Shown one piece after another: positions 61,925-64,000 of a DNA stretch of 64,000 nt. Source of the DNA: Microcebus murinus (lineage: Eukaryota > Chordata > Mammalia > Primates > Cheirogaleidae); the NCBI RefSeq assembly GCF_040939455.1, contig NC_134116.1, positions 43,229,400 to 43,293,399 of the forward strand, read 5' to 3'. The position numbers and the translations under genes were made by a program. Numbering within the stretch: the first letter of the stretch is position 1; each line of letters opens with the position of its first letter. Below the pieces are notes generated by a model that did no database searches, was not told where the DNA came from, and saw nothing but the letters and a program-made list of their open reading frames with translations.

Positions 61925-62960
61925 TCATGAAGATGTATGTGTACCATACGAATGTTCATCAAAGGTTGACCTCAGCAGGGGGGATTTTTAATAACCAAGA
62001 AGATAGAGTGATTCAATTTTTGTGTACGAGTCAGCCTCTTTTCCCAGCAACTCCTGTCATTACCCAGAGAACGCTCATGAACAAAGTGACCATGGTAGCA
62101 AAGATGGGGGATATGTATGGGCTCAGCAAAATAGACTTCCACTCACCATGGCTGACCTGGCTATATCCACTGCTGAGTGTCCATTCTATTAGCAGCAGCA
62201 GAGACCGACACTGATTCCCTGATATGAGACCATTCCCTGATGTGATCATCTAGCTACCTGGTGGAAGGTTGATTTCATCGTACCACTTCCATAATAAAAG
62301 GGGCAGTGCCTTATTCTTACTGGACTAGACACTTACTCTGAATATAGATTCACCTTCCTTTAATGTAATGCTTCTTCAAATCTACTATCTTTGGATTTAG
62401 ATAATTCTCTATCACTCATCGTGGTGTTCCATACAGCATTGCTTCTGATCAAGGAAATAATTACACAGCAAATGAAGTGTGATAATGAGTTCATGATCAT
62501 GCAATTCACTGGTTTTATCATGGTCCCCAACACATTGAAGCAGCTGACTTGAGAGAATGATATTATGGAATGGCCTTTTGAAGACTCACTTATAGTTGCA
62601 AGCTAGGTAGCAATATCTTGCAGTGCTAAAGCAATGTCCTGCAGGAAGCTGTACATATTGTAAATCAGCTTCCAATATATGGTAATGTTTCTTCTAAAGC
62701 CATATTCTTGGGTACAAAATCAAAGTGTGGAAATAAGAGCAATACCATTCACTATTACTTAGTGATCTGATAGAAAAAATTTGCTTCCTGTCTCCAGGAC
62801 ATTATCCTCTGCTTAGTTTCAAAAGGAGGGATGATTCCACTAGGAAATAGAATGATAATTCCATTGAACTGGAAGATTGCCATCCATTTACATTGACCTC
62901 CTCACGCCTTTGAATCCTAATATTATTCCTGAGTTGCATATATTTCTTGCTATGCACATT
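61925..62960 (+). mobile_element. ERVL pol (integrase region) remnant
   Basis: An old copy of an ERVL-class endogenous retrovirus. The order 'tgttcatcaaaggttgacct', 'ccatggctgacctggctata', 'gctacctggtggaaggttga', 'ttgcttctgatcaaggaaat', 'ggaatggccttttgaagact' and 'gattccattgaactggaaga' tracks the integrase and C-terminal pol region. The first 107 codons (61891-62214) are open by chance or by good preservation; beyond that, stops and frameshifts break it. No LTR pair is visible. It is an inactive fossil. Confidence 0.75.
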
Positions 62961-64000
62961 TAACATGATGTTATCTTATCAAATTCTAAATTTAATTGTT
63001 GCTTCCTGAATTTAACTAAAAGAATAGATCATTTTAACATTATGCGGCCCTTCCTTTCTTCTTGTTCACATAATTGAGATCTAGACATTTAGATGAAACT
63101 TATTTTCTACCCATTCAATTTTTTTTATGTTAGTCATGATTTTATTTGCCTACATACATTTGTCAATTACCATACACTACCTTTAATCTGGGATCTGATG
63201 TCTTCCTTTTGAATTTTTTTTCCTTCCTGGATAGCCTATTAAAATAGTTATTTTATAATGCATCTTCAATAAGATCAGCTAGGTAAAATATTCTGGATGG
63301 ACAATTATCTGCTCTTAGTACTTTGACACTGTCCTCTAATGCTACTGATTAGAAGCCTTATGTAGGTCTATTTTCTATATTTCATAGAAATATGATTTAT
63401 AATTTTGTTCTTATAGATGATTATTTTTTAATTGTTCCTTTTAAATATTTTGCATGTTAATATCATTTATGGTATTGTTTCGTATTTTTTCTATCTGAAT
63501 GTCTCTTCAATTTTAGAATATACTTCATCATTATCTTTTAAAATATTAAAATAATACATCTTTTATTTCTCATTTCTTGGCTTTTAGGATAATATATATG
63601 TGTGTGTATACATAGATTTATAAGATATATATGTGTAAATATCTGTCTATATCTATCTATCTAATCTCTCACAGGGCTTTAATTTAATTTTTAGATGCCT
63701 TAACAGAGAGGCAGTTAAGGCCTCTCTGTATTTAACTGATCTGTTTTGTTTTGTTTTAGCTTTTCCACTAAGCCATTTAATCTATTACTTTTGTTTCTAT
63801 GTCCATATTTATATTTCCATGTTTATATTTATGCTATTCTATTTTACTTTTCTTGTGTGCTTCTTGATTATGTTCTGTAATAGATTTCTTCCAAGATGTT
63901 GCTTTTTGATTACTGGTTTCTGAGTAGTCTCTCTAATTAAACTTTTTCTTTGTCATTAGTAAATTCTGGCAGTTTATAAGTCCTAGAGCAGCTGCCTTTG
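62961..64000 (-). mobile_element. Old L1 fragment (reversed), running off the window
   Basis: From about 63180 the text follows reversed old L1 ORF2 ('atgtcttccttttgaatttt', 'ggtaaaatattctggatgga', 'cactgtcctctaatgctact', 'tatctgaatgtctcttcaat'). The first 200 bases are weaker. It includes a low-complexity (ta/tg/tatc) run at about 63590-63662. Confidence 0.5.
63590..63662 (+). repeat. Compound TA/TG/TATC simple repeat
   Basis: Runs of ta, tg and tatc units in series. Confidence 0.7.

Noticed and set aside
1..64000. CRISPR array, operon, phage or other microbial-type system
   Set aside because: No spaced direct repeats, no dense same-strand frames. SINE, LINE and LTR content shows a mammalian nuclear genome.

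Overview
The window is 64 kb of AT-rich mammalian nuclear DNA with no multi-exon gene that I can recognise. It looks like a strepsirrhine primate (lemur or galago group). The Alu at about 11.7 kb has the left-arm and right-arm wording typical of strepsirrhine Alu copies, an older AluJ-type dimer lies at 56.2 kb, and the L1 elements share a 3' end (trinucleotide-rich G stretch, then a conserved block ending in 'accccataat..cctga') that I associate with strepsirrhine L1s. Species cannot be fixed from the sequence alone.

Region by region. 0.1-6.7 kb: an almost full-length L1 on the + strand, with a 14-bp target-site duplication, GC-richer 5' UTR, broken ORF1, broken ORF2 with the RT FADD motif still visible, 3' UTR and a two-part A-rich tail that may contain a short 3' transduction. 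6.9-8.5 kb: the one convincing protein-coding sequence, an intronless, complete 445-codon copy of the translation-factor gene EIF3E on the - strand. It is flanked by a perfect 17-bp duplication, so it is an L1-mediated retrocopy whose frame is still open. 9.4-10.4 kb: two old L2 pieces. 11.7 kb: Alu. 13.0-13.4 kb: polypurine tract and (GT)n. 14.3-15.2 kb: old L1ME-type 3' ends. 18.0-19.5 kb: long L2 piece on the - strand. 21.7-24.7 kb: old L1, L2 and LTR remains. 27.6-31.5 kb: L2, MER5A, two ERV1-like LTRs with primer-binding-site-like sequence, and an MLT1 LTR. 33.1-36.1 kb: a MaLR LTR and weakly recognisable retroviral-like internal sequence. 39.3-40.6 kb: decayed ERVL pol. 44.1-44.7 kb: MIR and a truncated 5S rRNA retropseudogene with its own target duplication. 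45-47.5 kb: old L1 pieces and a small young-type L1 3' end with target duplication. 47.6-51.0 kb: an L1 keeping its 5' UTR, ORF1 and endonuclease region but lacking most of ORF2. 52.9-55.2 kb: L1 3' ends. 56-61 kb: AluJ, L1 with apparent 5' inversion, MLT1 LTR, L1 remains. 61.4-63.0 kb: an MLT1 LTR split by a small L1 insertion, then ERVL integrase-region sequence. 63.0-64.0 kb: old L1 on the - strand, running off the window.

The parts do not form a pathway; the unifying theme is L1-driven retrotransposition, which supplied the L1s, the Alus, the 5S fragment and the EIF3E copy. I found no CRISPR array, operon, tRNA gene or novel defence-type system. The best candidate for further study is the intact EIF3E retrocopy. 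Repeat family names come from pattern recognition, not from a database search, and boundaries of old repeats are approximate.
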